Assembly: GCA_034520725.1 (NCBI GenBank)
Contig: JAXHNH010000012.1
Coordinates: 1-64,000 of the forward strand
Direction of reading: 5' to 3'
DNA from: Gracilimonas sp034520725
Lineage (GTDB): Bacteria > Bacteroidota > Rhodothermia > Balneolales > Balneolaceae
Length of the DNA stretch: 64,000 nucleotides
Shown: positions 27,949 through 38,788 of the stretch, in pieces
Layout of the letters: each line of letters starts with the position of its first letter
Numbering within the stretch: the first letter of the stretch is position 1
Position numbers and translations under genes: made by a program
The notes under the pieces: model-generated
Told to the model about the DNA's origin: nothing
The model's input: the letters and a program-made list of their open reading frames with translations, nothing else
Databases searched by the model: none

Positions 27949-30048
27949 ATGTTAAGCAGATCAGAATCTCGTTTGCAGCCTCTTTTACGGGAGGAGCTGT
28001 TTAGGCCATCCCTAAAATTCTGGGCTGATAAATTTAATTATGAATCAGACATTAGTTTTTCGCCATATGGACAAGTTTTTCAGCAGCTGATAGATAAGAA
28101 ATCTGTTTTAAACGATCCCCAGGCAAATGCACGGGTGGTGTGTTTAAGAATTGAGGATTGGTTGCGTGACCTTTCTGTTTCAGATGATGAGGAGATCCAC
28201 AACTATTTAACTGATAATGTAGATGCTTTTTGTAATTACGTAAAAGAGGCAAAAGGCTATTCGTCAGCTCCTCTTTTTATTTTTATCACTGAAAATTCAC
28301 CGGTTTCAAATATTACCGGAGAGATGCAGGCCGGTTTTGAAAACCGTATAAAAGCTTCACTTTCCAATGAAAATAATGTCTTTGTGTCAACTTCTGAAGA
28401 CATCAGGAAGCAATACCCGGTTGATAATTATTATGATGAGCAGAGAGACACATTAGGTCATATTCCATTTACAGAAGAATATTTTGTGGCCCTTGGAACA
28501 ACCGTGTTCAGGAAGATCCAGGCTCAACAAAGGTCACCTTTTAAAGTGATCGTTTTGGATTGTGATAACACGCTATGGGGTGGAGTTTGCGGAGAGTCAG
28601 GTCCCGAGGGTATTATATTGTCTGAGCCTTTCAGATACCTTCAGTCATTTATGTTAGACCAAAAGGATTCCGGTAAAATTCTGTGTTTGTGCAGTAAAAA
28701 TGTACAGGAAGATGTTGATAAGGTATTCAGCGGGCGGAAGGATATGGTTCTGACTGAGAAGGATATTGTAGCTTCAAAGATCAATTGGCAACCAAAATCA
28801 ACGAATATCAAAGAGCTTTCAGAGGAGTTAAGTCTGGGACTTGACAGCTTTATCTTTATTGATGATAATCCAGTAGAGTGTGCCGAAGTAAGGTCACAGT
28901 GTCCGGGGGTCATGACACTTAACCTTCCTGAAAATCCCGAGGAGATCCCATCATTTTTAGATCATGTATGGGCCTTTGATCAGCTTACCACAACATCTGA
29001 GGATAAAAGCAGGACGAAGCTATATCAAGAGAATATCAGGCGATCAGGGTTTAAAAGCAGTACCTCATCCATGAAAGATTTTATAGCGGGGCTGAATCTT
29101 GAGGTTGAGATCAGGGAACCGGATGAAGAAGAGATAAGCAGAGTATCTCAATTAACTTACAGGACCAATCAATTCAATTTCACTACAATCCGCCGGTCAG
29201 AGAAAGAGATCAAGGATCTGATGGAATCCGGATATAGCTGCAAGATCTGCAGGGTTAAGGACCGATTCGGTGATTATGGATTAGTGGGAGTGTTGATCTT
29301 CACAATAAGAGAAGAGTACCTTGAATTAGACAGTCTGATGCTGAGTTGCAGAGTGCTTGGCCGAGGGGTGGAGCATAAGATGTTGCAGTCACTTGCCCGG
29401 GAAGCAAAAAACAAGGATCTGAGTTCAGTTAAGATCAATTTTGAATCAACAAAAAAGAATTTACCGGCAGGCAAATTTCTTGAATCCGTGAAAAACGGGG
29501 AAGACAGCCTACAGTTTTCAACAGATTATCTGATCAATTTGGAATACGATCCGGTTGATCATGATCAAGAGGGTGAACAGGTCAAGAGCGATCCGTTAAC
29601 AGAAGTTAGCAGGGATGAATCCATTACTAATAATGATACTCTGGTTGAGTTGATCGGGAAAGAATTGAATTCGGCTTTATCAATTCTCAATGAAATAAGG
29701 CCGAATAAGAACGGCCGTGATCATCTTTCAAAAGGAACGGGCAAGATGTCTGATGCTGAGGTAGAAAAATTGATCACAGAAATTTGGGAAGATGTACTCG
29801 GATCAAACGGGATTCGGTCCGATCAGCATTTCTTTGATGTGGGAGGAACGTCACTGAAGGCTGTTGAAGTGCTTTCCGGCCTGAATGAGACCTTCAGTAA
29901 GAATCTTACAGTGGTAAGTTTATTTGAACACTCCACTATTCAATCCCTGGTAGAACTCGTTCAGGATAGGCCCTCCTCAAATGATGGATTAAATAAGATA
30001 TTGGATAGGGCAGTAACGAGGCGTGAACGCTTTCGGGCAAGAAGATAG
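27949..30048 (+). CDS. FkbH-like HAD-family glyceryl loading protein fused to a carrier domain
   Basis: The 699-residue protein has an intact frame. Residues 1-190 match the N-terminal region of FkbH-type proteins (SFSPYGQVFQQL, RIEDWLRDLS). The HAD core begins with LDCDNTLWGGVCGE (Asp204), followed by SKNVQEDVDKVF and FIDDNPVECAEV. A GNAT-like/C-terminal FkbH region follows (YRTNQFNFTTIRR, DRFGDYGLVGVLIF, SCRVLGRGVEH). A carrier domain ends the protein (WEDVLGSNGIRSDQHFFDVGG, phosphopantetheine Ser635 in GGTSLKA). Known FkbH enzymes take 1,3-bisphosphoglycerate, remove one phosphate and load glyceryl on a carrier protein. Fusion to its own carrier makes a self-contained loading unit. GGAAG lies six bases before the ATG. 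The PKS follows 27 bases downstream. Confidence 0.9.
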   Translation: MLSRSESRLQPLLREELFRPSLKFWADKFNYESDISFSPYGQVFQQLIDKKSVLNDPQANARVVCLRIEDWLRDLSVSDDEEIHNYLTDNVDAFCNYVKEAKGYSSAPLFIFITENSPVSNITGEMQAGFENRIKASLSNENNVFVSTSEDIRKQYPVDNYYDEQRDTLGHIPFTEEYFVALGTTVFRKIQAQQRSPFKVIVLDCDNTLWGGVCGESGPEGIILSEPFRYLQSFMLDQKDSGKILCLCSKNVQEDVDKVFSGRKDMVLTEKDIVASKINWQPKSTNIKELSEELSLGLDSFIFIDDNPVECAEVRSQCPGVMTLNLPENPEEIPSFLDHVWAFDQLTTTSEDKSRTKLYQENIRRSGFKSSTSSMKDFIAGLNLEVEIREPDEEEISRVSQLTYRTNQFNFTTIRRSEKEIKDLMESGYSCKICRVKDRFGDYGLVGVLIFTIREEYLELDSLMLSCRVLGRGVEHKMLQSLAREAKNKDLSSVKINFESTKKNLPAGKFLESVKNGEDSLQFSTDYLINLEYDPVDHDQEGEQVKSDPLTEVSRDESITNNDTLVELIGKELNSALSILNEIRPNKNGRDHLSKGTGKMSDAEVEKLITEIWEDVLGSNGIRSDQHFFDVGGTSLKAVEVLSGLNETFSKNLTVVSLFEHSTIQSLVELVQDRPSSNDGLNKILDRAVTRRERFRARR

Positions 30049-30075
30049 TGCAATTGAAATATAAGAGATGTGGGC

Positions 30076-33000
30076 ATGAGCAGTAACGAAATAGACAGAG
30101 AATTTGATGTCGCTATTATTGGGATGTCAGGAAGGTTTCCGGAAGCCGATAATATCAAAGAATATTGGCAGAATCTTAAAGATGGTCGGGAGTGTTTTAC
30201 TCACCTCTCAGATGAACAGATCCTAGCATCCGGTGTGGATCCGGAACTAATTAAGGACCCAAACTACCTGAAAGTCTCTCCGATCCTGAAAGACTATGAT
30301 AAGTTTGATGCCCGGTTTTTTGGATATACTCCAAGGGAGGTTTCCATGATGGATCCTCAGCAGAGATTATTTCTGGAGTGTTCCTGGGAAGCTTTTGAAG
30401 ATGCAGGGTATAACCCCCATGCCTATGAAGAACCGGTGGGGGTTTTTGGGGGATCTGCGATCAATACATATATGGTTTTCAGTGGCGTACACAATAGGTT
30501 TTATTCCGAATTCCTTCCATCTGTTGTGGGAAATGATAACAGCTTCTTGGCTAATCGTGTCTCCTATCAGCTTAATTTGAACGGCCCTGCCGTAACAGTG
30601 CAAACGGCATGTTCAACCAGCCTGGTGTCGGTACACCTTTCCATTCAAAGCCTTTTAAATAGGGAATGTTCAATGGCACTTGCAGGAGGAGTGGCTGTTT
30701 GGGTGCCTCACGAGGCCGGACATTTACATAAAGAAGGAAGTGTTTTCACAAAAGATGGTCATTGCAGAGCATTTGATGCTAAAGCAACCGGTACTATTTT
30801 TGGAAGCGGTGCGGGTGTTGTTTTGTTGAAGCGATTCAATGATGCGTTAGAGGATGGCGATACGATCTACGCGGTGATAAAGGGTTCTGCGGTTAACAAC
30901 GACGGGGCTAAAAAAACAGACTATACGGCACCGAGTGTCGATGGTCAGGCTGAAGTGATCGTGGAGGCACTTGCAAACTCCGGTTTAAGTGCTGATGATA
31001 TTTCATATGTGGAAACCCATGGCACGGGAACCTTTATTGGAGATCCAATCGAAATACGTGCTTTAACGAAAGCCTACGAGGTTTTTACGAACCGGAGACA
31101 ATTTTGCAGGATCGGTTCGGTGAAACCCAATATCGGCCACCTGGATGCTGCGGCAGGTATATCAGGTCTTATAAAAACGGTATTGGCTATGAATCACAAG
31201 ATGATCCCGCCAAGCATTAATTTTGATGAACCAAATCCTTCCATCGATTTTGAGAACAGTCCATTTTATGTGAATGACTCTCTGAGTGTCTGGGAGTCGA
31301 AAGATGGAAGTCCATTGAGGGCCGGTGTAACCAGTTTGGGAATGGGGGGAACAAATGCCCATATCATTTTAGAGGAGGCACCATCAATTGAAAAACCCAA
31401 TGTCAGGGAAGAATTTCCTCTTTTAATATCCTATTCAGCGAAAAGTACGGATGCATTGGACGGTTATTCACAAAAGTTAGCCGAATTTCTTAAGGACGAG
31501 CCCGGCGTCAAACTGCCCAATGTAGCATACACTCTGCAGGCAGGCAGAAAAGAATTTTCGCATAAGAGATATTTTGTGGCTGAGGACAGAAAGCATGCAT
31601 TAGATATGCTTGAAAACTTGCCGCGAGCCTCTGTTAAGACCTATTCAGATCATGCAGAAGGCCGGGAGGTGGTATTTCTATTCCCGGGACAAGGTGCACA
31701 ATACGTAAATATGGGGCGCGACCTGTATAGCAAAAATGAGGTTTTCAAAACCTATTTAGACCGTTGTGCTGAAATTCTTTTACCTGTGATGGATCTGGAC
31801 ATCAGACATCTGTTATTTCCTGAAAAAGGAGATGAAGAGCAGGCCTCCATTCAACTTAAGAATACCGTCAATACACAACCGATAATGTTCTCGATCGAAT
31901 ATTCGCTTGCGATGTATTGGATGGATATGGGGGTTACTCCTGTGGCAGTTTTAGGGCATAGCCTGGGTGAGTTCACATCTGCTTGTATTGCCGGAGTATT
32001 TGACCTTGAAACAGGGTTAAAGCTGGTCGCAAAACGTGGCAGTATCATGCAGGAACTTGAAACCGGTTCAATGCTGGCGGTAATGCTACCCCCCGATGAG
32101 GTTGAAAAATATTTAAACCCACGACTCTCGATCGCAGGTATTAACACTCCTACATCCTGTATTGTATCGGGTGAGCATGAGGCTTTGAGGCCCTCAAAAA
32201 TATATTTGAAGAACAGGATGTTTATACAAGGATATTGGAGACATCACATGCCTTTCATTCCCACATGATGGATCCGGTACTTGAAAAGTACAGGGAGTTT
32301 GCATCAACCATGGACTATAAGAGTCCCGAAATTCCGATCATATCTACCGTCAGGGGAAACTGGGCTTCTGAAGAAGAAGTTGTTTCACCGGATTACTGGG
32401 TAGAAAATATACGTAAGCCGGTAAGATTTGCTGAAGCAGTTGAAAAATTATTCAGTAAATCCGAATGGATCTTGTTAGAAGTTGGGCCCGGCAACACACT
32501 TACAACGCTTGCTAAACAACATCCGGGTATTTCACCGGAACAGGTATTGCTTCAGTCACTGCGGCATCCAAAGCTGGAAGAGAATGATAATGTATTCGCC
32601 TTGAACACATTCGCCAGAATGTGGTCCTGTGGATATCCGGTCAAATGGGATGTGCTATATAAAGATAATCCTGTTTATAAGATTCCTCTGCCTACCTATG
32701 CATTTCAGCGGGTCAGATGTTGGATAGATCCGGTAATGAATGCCTCTGAAATGGCTAAAAGCCCGAATACCGTTGAAGCAGAAGGATATGCAGAACAAGA
32801 AGGCAATTCTGAGAGCAAAGATCTAAGATCTGAAATGCGAGAGATATGGCAGGAATTCTTAGGTATTGAAAAGATCGAAGATGACGACAACTTCTTTGAT
32901 CTTGGAGGAAATTCACTCGTAGCTGTGCAGCTTTTTGATGAATTGAAATATAAACTGGGAGTTGTGTTACCGCTTTCCTCACTTTTTGAAGCACCAACTA

Positions 33001-34001
33001 TAAAAGAGATAACAGAGCTGATCGAGCCAAAGATCAGCAGTGAAAGTGAGGTCAAAAAGGAACGGTCTAATGTGTTGGTTAAAATTCAGGGTGAGGGGAA
33101 AGGACGTCCTTTCTTCTGTATTCACGGGCACTTCGGAAATGTTCTGTTTTTCAGAGAGCTGGCAATGAAACTTGGAAAAGACAGGCCATTCTATGGACTT
33201 CAATCTGTTGGGTTATCGGGCAATGAAGAGCCAATTATAAGCATTGATAAAATGGCTGATAGGTACATTAGTGAAATGAAAGCCATCCAACCAGAGGGCC
33301 CCTATCATTTTGGCGGTTATTGTTACGGGGCAATGGTGTCAAGAGCTATGGCTCAAAAACTGGAGGAAATAGAAGAACTCTACACGCCTCCAATTATGAT
33401 TGATCCACAACCTAATGCATTTCGCAAGGTGTTAAATAATACAGTAACGGATGCCTTTCGAAAAGTGGCTAATAACCAACGAATTGAAGTACATCAATCG
33501 AATTTGAAAGACAATAATTTTAGCAAGAAGATTGGTTACTTACTAAAAAAATCGAAAGATCGATCTATAAATATCGCAAAGGAAAAGTCACTATTTGCCT
33601 TGGATGAGTTAAGAAAGTGGATCGATATTCCGATGCCATCTACGCTAAATGAGGTTGATATTTGTAATATGATGGCTCATAAAAGATATAGCAGGAATCT
33701 AGAGCGTAATTTCAATTCTGATGTTGAATTGATATTATCAAAGTCACTAACGGCTAAGTTCTCAAAAGATCCTGAAAAGGATTGGTCAGGTTTTACAAAT
33801 GGTAAGGTGAACGTCCATTTGGTTGAAGATGATGGTGTTATTATGAGTGGAGTAATGTTTGATGAACCATATGTAGATGGACTTGCAAATATCATAAGGG
33901 CTATTTGGGCAAATGAACCAAAAAGCTCGGATAGTTCTACGTCAAAACTACCCACACCGGTAGTTAAACAATCTAAACAGGCAGTTGCGGCATCAGTATA
34001 A
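30076..34001 (+). CDS. Single-module type I polyketide synthase KS-AT-ACP-TE, one frameshift
   Basis: About 1,310 residues. Ketosynthase: DVAIIGMSGRFP, Cys179 (TACSTS), His315 (ETHGTGT), His355 (KPNIGH). Acyltransferase: FPGQGAQY, Ser629 (GHSLGE); after a shift near 32190, SHAFHSHM, the HAFH form that predicts malonyl-CoA. No KR, DH or ER domain is present. The carrier domain (WQEFLGIEKIEDDDNFFDLGG, Ser in GGNSLVA) lies at about 32830-33040. A type I thioesterase follows from about 33070, with nucleophile motif GGYCYGA, so Cys replaces Ser. The usual GDH motif near the C-terminus reads EDDG, without His. Start ATG 30076 is preferred over GTG 30070. Expected chemistry is one malonyl extension of a starter, probably glyceryl from the preceding protein, and release. 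Confidence 0.92.
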
Positions 34002-34036
34002 ATAAACCCGTGCGGATGCTGTCGACCAAGTCTCAC

Positions 34037-34073
34037 AAAAAAGCTCCATGACGGGGTTATGCATCATGAAGCT
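34037..34073 (-). terminator. Rho-independent terminator after the lipoprotein gene
   Basis: Arms at 34042-34051 and 34064-34073 pair over 10 bp with one G-U pair around a 12-base loop. Six T residues follow on the minus strand. It may also help to end the convergent PKS transcript. Confidence 0.75.
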
Positions 34074-34101
34074 CTGAGGTCAAACCGGTAAGAAAATCTC
34101 T

Positions 34102-35310
34102 TTAATGGGATACTCGTTTCAAAATATTAAGGCCATCCACCCCGTTCGCCAGAATAACAAATTTTCCGTTGGTCTTAACAAAGTTAGCTGAACCGCTTCC
34201 TCCTTTCCAGTTATAGACCTGCTCCGGACTTTTGTTGCCATCTCTTGCAATCGTTGTAATGAAAAGGCCGTCAGTACCATTGGCAATATAGACATACTTG
34301 CCATCTACGGTCACGCCATTGGATGCATCATCTCCTTGCGGATTGAATTCATATACAGGATCTGTTCCGGTATTGAATTTATACCCTTTAACTCCCTGGT
34401 CTCCCAACGCAGCGTATGTTATTGCTGCTGTATGTTCGAGTACATTTTTGCCATCAACAGGAGAAACTGTAAATGGTGTTTGATAATTAACGGTCGTCCC
34501 TTTTTTGAAATCCATAATGGTGAAGTTGGCCTTATGGTCACTTGTCAGGTTTAGTCCTATGATGTCATCCTGTCGGCGATCAATGCTTTTCGAAAAGTTA
34601 TTGTCTACCCGGTCCGTGATCTCAAAATTTCTTTTACTAAGTTCATAATAGCCCCCCCCTGTTGCACCCGCTGCTACATATAATGACTGGCCGGGAAAGT
34701 CCACAATGTCATTACCTGAAAAACTTGGGAGTGGAATTTCATTGTAGTCATTGTCTTCAAATTCTCCTTTGTCAATTCCAAGTTCACCGATGATAGCGCC
34801 GTTATGGTCAGCTGTGCTATAACCGGAACTTGTGACATCACGTCCACCCGTTATCCACAATAATTTATTATTCTCTTCAACATCTAGGGCATTTATGTCG
34901 GTATCATCAAAAGTAATGGATGAAACAAGACTTGGATTTTCTTCATTGTTTATATCTATGATATCAACGGCCCCGCCATATTCATTGCCATTCAGGTGAT
35001 AAGAGATATAGACTTTATTGGCCCGCAGCTCAATACTGGTGGCACTCAACGTTTGTCCGTTCACAACCGGCGAAGCAACGTTAGCAACATGAATGAAGTC
35101 GTCAGTTCCTGAAAAGGTTGTTGCTGATTTTGAACGGATAGAATCCAATACGATCGGCTGGTTGATGATCTGCATTCTTTCATTCAGTGCTTCAAGATCG
35201 TTATTGATTTCAACCTTGAAATTACTGCCATCTCCATTAGAGAGAATATCACAAGCACCCAATACGGTTGCCACTAAAAAAATTACAAGCACATGTTTTA
35301 TATTACCCAT
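34102..35310 (-). CDS. Beta-propeller (LVIVD-type) lipoprotein of unknown function
   Basis: This is an intact 402-residue frame with a lipoprotein signal ending in ATVLGAC (Cys20). The mature part has repeated short blades (VDIIDINNEENPSLVSSI, NKLLWITGGRDV, GKYVYIANGTDGLFI, GKFVILANGVDGLNIL) typical of LVIVD-like propellers on the cell surface. No catalytic residues are recognisable. It is inserted on the opposite strand between the PKS and the phosphopantetheinyl transferase, with its own terminator. A link to the biosynthetic locus is possible but not shown. Confidence 0.75.
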   Translation of the reverse strand: MGNIKHVLVIFLVATVLGACDILSNGDGSNFKVEINNDLEALNERMQIINQPIVLDSIRSKSATTFSGTDDFIHVANVASPVVNGQTLSATSIELRANKVYISYHLNGNEYGGAVDIIDINNEENPSLVSSITFDDTDINALDVEENNKLLWITGGRDVTSSGYSTADHNGAIIGELGIDKGEFEDNDYNEIPLPSFSGNDIVDFPGQSLYVAAGATGGGYYELSKRNFEITDRVDNNFSKSIDRRQDDIIGLNLTSDHKANFTIMDFKKGTTVNYQTPFTVSPVDGKNVLEHTAAITYAALGDQGVKGYKFNTGTDPVYEFNPQGDDASNGVTVDGKYVYIANGTDGLFITTIARDGNKSPEQVYNWKGGSGSANFVKTNGKFVILANGVDGLNILKRVSH

Positions 35311-35724
35311 ATCAATTAAACCCCTTAAAGCTGAAAACTATAGTTTTATTCTGTATTCAATTTAACGAGAAGCGCGGTAATATGTTTATAAAATTTTTTA
35401 AGGAAGAGGTTTTTACAGAGTCTTATTTTAGAAATTTTAAGAATTGGTATATTGCTTTCGAAATCTCAGAAAATTGGAAAATTTTAATTAGATTTAATTA
35501 TCGAAGGTACAGTTATTTAATAAATTAGTGGCAAAATAAAAGTGGATTTAAAATGGATATGAAAGACCTGTTTTTGAAAGTCGCATCGGGGGATTCGGCG
35601 TTTCAAAATGCTTTAGATAGTATAAATTAAATTAAGTTTGTAATGCTGAATTATCTTCTGCTTATAATGTGAATCATATAGACTTTAATATAAGGATAAG
35701 CATGATACAGGTAATGGTAGCTTA
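35311..35724. other. 414-base AT-rich intergenic region
   Basis: This region holds the divergent promoters of the lipoprotein gene and the phosphopantetheinyl transferase gene. A TATAAT hexamer at about 35662 lies some 60 bases before the transferase start. The only coding candidate is the short frame at 35553-35630. Confidence 0.6.
35553..35630 (+). CDS. Possible 25-residue peptide
   Basis: An ATG with AGTGGA seven bases upstream opens 25 codons that end at TAA 35628-35630. The peptide is amphipathic (MDMKDLFLKVASGDSAFQNA, then LDSIN) with no Cys. I do not recognise it. It may be a chance frame or the remnant of a longer gene. Confidence 0.2.
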   Translation: MDMKDLFLKVASGDSAFQNALDSIN

Positions 35725-36441
35725 ATGAAGGAATTTCCGAAGGCTATTAGAAACCTTTCCGAAAGGGACGTTCATATCTGGAAATTTGACATAGCTGTAT
35801 CGGGCAATGATCTGTCAGAATATGAGGAACGGCTTGATTCATTTGAAAGGGAAAGAGCTTCAAGATTCAGGTTCAGCGAGGACAGGGATCGTTTTCTATG
35901 TGGTAGAATACTGCTAAGGCAATTATTGGGTACCTATCTGCATAAAGATCCGGCTTCCATAAACCTGCATACTACCCCGAAAGGTAAACCGGTTCTCGAA
36001 ACGAAGGAAGATCAGCAGATGCATTTTAATATTAGTCACTCAGGGGATCTAATCCTTTTGGGTTTCTCATTGTCACCGGTTGGTGTTGATGTTGAAAAAG
36101 TGAGCCGGCAGGTTGATATAGACAAGGTTAGTAAAAATTATTTTTCAGACACAGAAAGGCAAATGATCAAATCTGCATCCAGGGAGAATAAGGCGGCCTT
36201 GTTCTTTGATATTTGGACCAAAAAGGAAGCCGTGATAAAAGGCTTGGGCAAAGGACTGGGAATCTCGCTGAATAGTTTTAATGTGTTGGAAACCTCCGGT
36301 TGTGTGAAATGGGAGCCGGAAAATAGATCGACTCGGATTAATTGGTATGTCCATGCTGTTGACACAAACTCGGCTTACAAAGCAGCATTTGCAACGCCTG
36401 TCAAAGATGTTGAGATTAGTTATTTTTCACTCAACGAGTAA
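35725..36441 (+). CDS. Sfp-type 4'-phosphopantetheinyl transferase
   Basis: The 238 residues form the two-lobed Sfp/Gsp type. Motifs are RFLCGRILLRQLL, the KGKP segment, FNISHSGD (P1), GVDVEKV (P2, Mg-binding Asp and Glu) and FDIWTKKEAVIKGLGKGL (P3). It transfers phosphopantetheine from CoA to carrier-domain serines, so it can activate both carrier domains in the locus. Length and frame are normal. It is convergent with fadJ, with only 12 bases between stops. Presence beside the PKS genes supports a functional biosynthetic unit. Confidence 0.93.
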   Translation: MKEFPKAIRNLSERDVHIWKFDIAVSGNDLSEYEERLDSFERERASRFRFSEDRDRFLCGRILLRQLLGTYLHKDPASINLHTTPKGKPVLETKEDQQMHFNISHSGDLILLGFSLSPVGVDVEKVSRQVDIDKVSKNYFSDTERQMIKSASRENKAALFFDIWTKKEAVIKGLGKGLGISLNSFNVLETSGCVKWEPENRSTRINWYVHAVDTNSAYKAAFATPVKDVEISYFSLNE

Positions 36442-36453
36442 GCATTTTCTTAG

Positions 36454-38572
36454 TTAATCTTTGTGAAAGGTGCTGTCCTCTTTGGCTTTGTCTTTAATGA
36501 TCTGTGCAGGTTTAAATCTGGGGCCGTAGGTTTCAGTATATTTATTCAGCCTGTCCAGTACTTTTTGGGCTTCTGTCTGATCGATATAGCGGAAAGGCCC
36601 ACCTAGGAATGGTGGAAATCCTAAACCCAGGATAGCTCCCAGGTCCCCATCGGTTGCAGAACTTAGAATGCTTTCTTCCAGACACCAGGCGGCCTCATTG
36701 ATCATGGTCAGTGCTATACGTTGCTGGGCTGTTTCTTTATCAGGATCGGTTCTGTTCGGGCCTCCAAAATGATCGTAAACGTCTGTATTGACCTCCTTTT
36801 TCTTGCCGTCAGAGTATTTGTACATCCCCATCTTATTCTTTCGTCCCATTAGTCCGGCATCGAGCAGATCCTGCGCTTTATTCTTGGTGTCGATGCCACG
36901 TTCAGCGAACATGGATGACATAGTTTCGGCTACATGCGCTCCAACATCTATTCCGACCTCATCAAATAATGCCATTGGTCCAACCGGGAAGCCGAAGTCT
37001 TTCATGATCTTGTCGAGAAACTCGATCGAGGCCCCTTCCTCAAGTAATTTAAGGGCTTCATTCATGTATGGGGCCAGAATTCGGGTTGTGTAGAAACCGG
37101 GCCCATCTTTGACCACGATCACATTCTTACCCTGCTCAGTGCCAACCTTAAACGCGGTTTGTATCACCCAGTCAGCAGTTTGATCGGTAGTAATGATCTC
37201 AAGCAAGGGCATTTTCTGAACCGGTGAGAAATAGTGCATCCCGATAATATTCTCAGGACGCTTAGCTCCTTCAGCAATATCAGAGATGGGCAATGAGGAG
37301 GTATTTGAAGCAAAAATACAGTTATCACCGGTAGCGGATTCAACCTGCTGCACTATATTCTGTTTCAGCTCCAGGTCCTCAAAAACAGCCTCAATGACAA
37401 GGTCAAGACTGCCAAAACCATCGTATGAATCAACTCCAGTTACCCGACTTGTGATCTTATCTCGCTCAAATTCCGTTATGATCTTCTTTTGTACTTTTTC
37501 ATTCACGGATTCCCAGATCGACTTTTCACCTTCAGCCGCTTTTTCGACAGACTGATCCTTGAGAAGGACGTCATATTCACCTTTGTTGATACTGACGTCT
37601 GCAATTCCTGAACCCATTAAGCCGGCGCCAAGCACCCCAATTTTTCTGACAGGCTTAACAAGGTTCGGCTCGGGTACTTTTTTGGAGGCATTCATTCCGA
37701 AAAACAGATTGACCAGATTTCGGGATTCCTGCGTTGCTCCTAATTCACCAAATAGGACCGTCTCATTTCCCAAGCCTTTTTCGAGTCCGTTCTTATATCC
37801 GTACTCTACCGCATCAATGATCTTAGGCGGAGCGGGATAATTTCCCTTGGTCTGCCCTGCCGTTTTCTTCCTGGCTTGTGAAAAGACGATCTTTCGCCCA
37901 AGAGGATTCCCTTCAAGCAGTTTTTCAACAAATGAGCGCTTATCACTCCGTTCAAATTTGCCTTCAGCAATTTTATGAATCCCTTTGATGGCAGCTGTTT
38001 CAATGGCATCCTTATGAGTGACCTCATCAACCAGTCCCATTTTCTTAGCCTGACGGGTGTAGATGTTCTTTCCGGTGAGCATGTAGGTCAGTGCCTTTTG
38101 GATACCTATAAGTCGTGGCAATCGTTGCGTGCCACCGGTTCCTGGAAGCAAGCCAAGTTTTACCTCAGGTAGGGCAAATATCGTTTTTGAACTTTTCAGA
38201 GCAAACCCGGTAATGACAAGCGAGAGAAAGTTCGAGTCCGCCACCCATGCAACTTCCATGAATAGCTACAGCAATGGGCTTTGGGAATTCCGCTATTCGG
38301 TTCAGGATCTCGTGTCCATCCTTACTGAGCTGTTCAATTTCTTCACCCGTGTCTCTAGTCTGAAACATATCTATATCAGCCCCGGCGATAAAATTATCCT
38401 TCTTACCTGAGATCAAAACCGCTCCTTTCAGATCGTTGTCAGACTCAAGCTTATCCAGAAAAGTTGAGAACTCCTCCATCATGGATTCATTTAGCTTATT
38501 CACCTTCTCACCCGGTAGGTCTAGGGTGATGATGGCGACGGAGTCTTTATGGGTGATATTCAGGTAACTCAT
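36454..38572 (-). CDS. fadJ: Fatty acid oxidation multifunctional protein (enoyl-CoA hydratase/3-hydroxyacyl-CoA dehydrogenase), frameshifted
   Basis: About 705 residues. The N-terminal crotonase domain has AGADIDMF and HGSCMGGGLELSLACHYR oxyanion segments and LPEVKLGLLPGTGGTQRLPR with a catalytic Glu. The NAD-binding domain opens with IGVLGAGLMGSGIA, and the dehydrogenase has HYFSPVQKMPLLEI with the catalytic His. The C-terminal repeat ends at FGPRF-like YGPRFKP. Together they catalyse steps two and three of beta-oxidation. One shift near 38200 splits the frame. The start at 38572 (MSYLNITH) is preferred to an upstream extension that runs into a hairpin repeat. The partner thiolase lies 1.2 kb upstream on the same strand, beyond a sulfotransferase gene. 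Confidence 0.92.
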
Positions 38573-38588
38573 GGTGTGTTTGTGTTTG

Positions 38589-38634
38589 CCCCCTGCGGTA
38601 GGGTCGCGAAGCATCGCGCCTCTACCGCAGGGGG
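38589..38634. repeat. 46-base palindromic repeat
   Basis: Arms of 21 bases at 38589-38609 and 38614-38634 pair with only two mismatches around a 4-base loop. The inner part (GGTAG...TCGCGA...ATCGCG...CTACC) resembles the palindrome after galT at 49431-49468, which suggests a dispersed REP/MITE-like family. Confidence 0.7.
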
Positions 38635-38705
38635 AATGGTTGTGATATTTAAATAACAGCAGATTTATAAAAGGTCTCAGAGGTCAAAACTTCGACCTCA
38701 CCCAA

Positions 38706-38728
38706 CCCTCTCCTTCGCAAGGAGAGGG
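38706..38728. repeat. Short CCTT-N3-AAGG hairpin repeat
   Basis: A perfect 10-bp stem (CCCTCTCCTT) encloses loop CGC, followed by CTTTT on the plus strand. Related hairpins lie at 38789-38809 and 58428-58448. Confidence 0.65.
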
Positions 38729-38788
38729 CTTTTGGGCTGGTATTATGTTTAAAAATAGGTTCATATTTCTCAGGTATAATTAAGAGTC

